Below, piece after piece: positions 61,979-64,000 of a stretch of DNA of 64,000 nt (position 1 is the stretch's first letter; the number at the start of each line of letters is the position of its first letter). Below the pieces are notes generated by a model. The model was given only the letters and a program-made list of their open reading frames with translations, was not told the origin of the DNA and ran no database searches. The position numbers and the translations under genes are program-made. Source of the DNA: Bacteroidales bacterium (GTDB taxonomy: Bacteria; Bacteroidota; Bacteroidia; Bacteroidales; UBA932); contig JAGAKR010000019.1 of NCBI GenBank assembly GCA_017625535.1, positions 62,001 through 126,000 on the forward strand. The letters are read 5' to 3'.

Positions 61979-63435
61979 TCATGAAAAAAATGACAGGCTG
62001 GCTTGCCTTAATACCGGTAAGCGTATTGGTAATACTCATAGTTGTGGGCTCAATCCTTTTTGGAGATGACCTCACTTCAGGTCCTTCACAGATAGCACTT
62101 CTTGTTGCTACAGTGGTAGGGGCACTAATTGCAATGTTCCGCCAGAAAATCTCCTGGGAGAAACTGGAAGAGGGAATAGCGGACAATTTCAGCAAATCTG
62201 GAGGAGTGTTCTTCATTCTTCTGGCAATTGGAGCAATCACCTCATCTTGGATGATATCGGGAGTAGTGCCTACACTCATATATTATGGCCTCAAACTTAT
62301 AAATCCGTCCATCTTCCTGTTGGTAATCTTCATTTTCACCGCCCTTATCTCATTGATATTGGGAAGTTCCTGGACCACAATAGGCACCATTGGAATTGCA
62401 ATGCTCAGTGCAGGTGAAATTATGGGTTTCGACAGCGGATGGCTTGCAGGCGCAATCATATCGGGAGCATACTTCGGAGACAAGGTTTCCCCTCTATCAG
62501 ATACAACATATCTTTCATCGGGAATAGCTGGGGTAGACCTTTACAAACACGTAAAATATCTCCTTACCACCAACATTCCACTGCTGGTATTGACAGGAAT
62601 AATTTTTACAGTTGCCGGGTTCCTCATCCCTTCAAATGCAAACCTTGATGTTGCAGCAGAGAGTGCCCAGATTGCATCAACCTTCAATATCTCATTGTGG
62701 CTGCTGCTGATTCCTGCTTCAACCATATTCATGATGTACAAAAAGGTTCCTGCATTCCTTACATTGTTCATCTCTGCAATCCTCAGTTCAATTGTTGCAG
62801 TATTTGCACAGCCTCAGATCATTGCACAGATAGTACCGGAAGGTGCAACAGTTGCACAGACATTCATCATTGCCCCGCTTAAAGTGCTCTCAATGCCAAT
62901 TGAGGTGGTTACAGAGAGCCCTATGCTTACAGAACTTGCAAGTACCAGCGGAATGGCAGGTATGCTCAATACCGTATGGCTCATAATGTGTGTATGCGCA
63001 TTCGGCGGAGTAATGGAAGCAGGCGGATACATAGGTGCCATTACAGAGGCAATGACAAAAGTTATAAAATCACGCACAAGCCTTGTGGGCAGTACAGTAG
63101 GTACCTGCATCATAAGCAACCTTACCCTTTCAGACCAGTATATGTCTATCATCATTCCTGGAAAGATGTTTGCAGACATATACAAAAAAGAGGGTTATGC
63201 CCCTGAACTGCTCAGCCGCTCGCTCCAGGATTCTGCTACAGTAACATCTGTACTTATCCCTTGGAACTCCTGTGCCGCAATGCAGAGCAGCGTATTGGGT
63301 ATCCCTACACTTACATATCTGCCTTACTGCTTCCTAAATATTCTCTCACCAATTGTTACCATTGCATTTGCAGCAATTGGTTACAAGGTAACAAGATGGG
63401 GAAAACCGGTAAACGGCAAAGAGGATAAGAAGTAA
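61975..63435 (+). CDS. nhaC: NhaC-type Na+/H+ antiporter
   Basis: This 486-residue membrane protein has about 11-12 segments and the NhaC landmarks IGAITSSWMISGVVPTLIYYG, SSWTTIGTIGIAM, GAIISGAYFGDKVSPLSDTTYLSS and PWNSCAAMQSSVLG. It exports Na+ in exchange for H+ (or, in some members, drives malate/lactate exchange). With a Na+-type V-ATPase and a Na+ decarboxylase elsewhere in the window it fits a Na+-based economy. Confidence 0.9.
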   Translation: MIMKKMTGWLALIPVSVLVILIVVGSILFGDDLTSGPSQIALLVATVVGALIAMFRQKISWEKLEEGIADNFSKSGGVFFILLAIGAITSSWMISGVVPTLIYYGLKLINPSIFLLVIFIFTALISLILGSSWTTIGTIGIAMLSAGEIMGFDSGWLAGAIISGAYFGDKVSPLSDTTYLSSGIAGVDLYKHVKYLLTTNIPLLVLTGIIFTVAGFLIPSNANLDVAAESAQIASTFNISLWLLLIPASTIFMMYKKVPAFLTLFISAILSSIVAVFAQPQIIAQIVPEGATVAQTFIIAPLKVLSMPIEVVTESPMLTELASTSGMAGMLNTVWLIMCVCAFGGVMEAGGYIGAITEAMTKVIKSRTSLVGSTVGTCIISNLTLSDQYMSIIIPGKMFADIYKKEGYAPELLSRSLQDSATVTSVLIPWNSCAAMQSSVLGIPTLTYLPYCFLNILSPIVTIAFAAIGYKVTRWGKPVNGKEDKK

Positions 63436-63495
63436 TTTGGGATAATGGAAAATTTGAATCAAATTTGCATATAAACAATAAACACAAAAATAGAA

Positions 63496-64000
63496 ATGGA
63501 AATAAATCTTAACAAAGTAGTTTCGTTATCATATACATTGGAAGTTGATGGCGACGTTATTGAGACAGTATCGGCACAGAAGCCTATGATGTTCATCTTT
63601 GGAACCGGCTACCTTCTTCCAAAATTTGAGGAGTACATTGCAGGCAAGAAAGTTGGTGACACATTTGAGTTCACCCTAACAGAGGATGAGGGTTACGGCA
63701 AAGTTAATCCGGATGCAATTGTAGAGCTTCCTAAGAAATTGTTTGAGGTAGAGGGCAAGATTGAGGACGGTCTCCTTACAGTTGGAAACGTGCTTCCTAT
63801 GATGGATTCAGAGGGCAACAGACTTAATGGTGCTATTGACGAGGTTAAGGATGAGACAGTTGTAATGAACTTCAACCACCCTCTTGCAGGTGCAGCACTT
63901 CACTTTACAGGTAAAGTTGAGGATATAAGGGAGGCAACTGAGACCGAACTTACAAACGGCCTTTTCAATGAGAAGGTACAGCACTCTTGCGGCGACAGCT
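63496..64000 (+). CDS. SlyD-like FKBP-type peptidyl-prolyl isomerase (partial, cut by window end)
   Basis: From ATG at 63496 the frame is open to the window edge (168 codons visible). The N-terminal FKBP core (LNKVVSLSYTLEVDGDVIET, FIFGTGYLLPKFEEYIAGKKVGDTFEFTL), the inserted flap, then VVMNFNHPLAGAALHFTGKVEDI match SlyD proteins, a cytoplasmic prolyl isomerase/chaperone. The C-terminal, often His/Cys-rich, metal tail begins at QHSCGDS but is not visible in full. Confidence 0.9.
   Translation, partial: MEINLNKVVSLSYTLEVDGDVIETVSAQKPMMFIFGTGYLLPKFEEYIAGKKVGDTFEFTLTEDEGYGKVNPDAIVELPKKLFEVEGKIEDGLLTVGNVLPMMDSEGNRLNGAIDEVKDETVVMNFNHPLAGAALHFTGKVEDIREATETELTNGLFNEKVQHSCGDS

Overview
The window looks like a chromosomal segment of an anaerobic Bacteroidales-type bacterium (phylum Bacteroidota). 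Four things support this. Promoter -7 boxes read TAnnTTTG. The genes are Bacteroidetes-typical: a TonB receptor with a carboxypeptidase-like N-terminal domain, a fimbrillin-like lipoprotein, DUF4301, DUF2764, a lamin-tail/OadG fusion, and type B L31. An [FeFe]-hydrogenase maturase and a flavodiiron protein end point to anaerobic life. A methylmalonyl-CoA decarboxylase Na+ pump implies propionate-type fermentation. No rRNA, tRNA or prophage genes were seen. Genus cannot be decided from the sequence alone.

Layout. 1-9191 (+): flavodiiron protein end, FlK-like thioesterase, YihY, HydG, RelA/SpoT, an Ig-like lipoprotein, a beta-barrel protein and IspG. 9192-12750 (-): nucleotidase lipoprotein, nitrilase-family amidase and a DAACS symporter. 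12827-14320 (+): a polyferredoxin membrane protein. 14354-21857 (-): FolD, Ffh, TetR regulator, LysA, DUF4301, PdxB and acyl-ACP thioesterase. 21959-24663 (+): a His-rich small protein with a TonB receptor. 24688-26076 (-): DUF721 and RecF. 26180-27593 (+): a TPR membrane protein and YebC. 27708-32322 (+): methylmalonyl-CoA epimerase and the Na+-pumping methylmalonyl-CoA decarboxylase. 32421-32670: a 102-bp repeat array. 32816-40001 (+): a V/A-type ATPase operon whose K subunit carries the complete Na+-ligand set.

40099-49274 is the most unusual region. A tightly overlapping minus-strand operon (NTP_transf_5-type nucleotidyltransferase, ABC exporter, HprK-like kinase, S24/S26 peptidase) diverges from two small related peptide genes (42 and 26 codons). 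The peptides share the motif PxVExxEVxVExGFAxS and have matching promoters, 5' leaders and 3' hairpins. A PqqD-like (RRE) protein lies nearby. This resembles a modified-peptide (RiPP-like) pathway without a recognisable cyclase. The first peptide gene is followed by a fimbrillin/beta-helix surface lipoprotein.

49307-53262: a NamZ-type (DUF1343) protein, a Bax-inhibitor-1 protein, then a REP-associated (RAYT-type) transposase between arrays of a 51-bp palindromic repeat with the invariant core GTGCAG-N15-TGCAC, then L31. The same core and period reappear in the 32.4-kb array. 53340-64000: a double WD40 protein (-), a TIGR02757 protein, an M14 peptidase, a TldD/TldE pair, NhaC, and a SlyD-type FKBP cut by the window end.

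Themes that connect the genes are Na+ bioenergetics (MmdABCD, Na+-type V-ATPase, NhaC, a DAACS symporter), a candidate peptide-modification/export system, and a repeat-plus-RAYT element. An octamer, TGTCGGGA, also appears strongly over-represented across the window.
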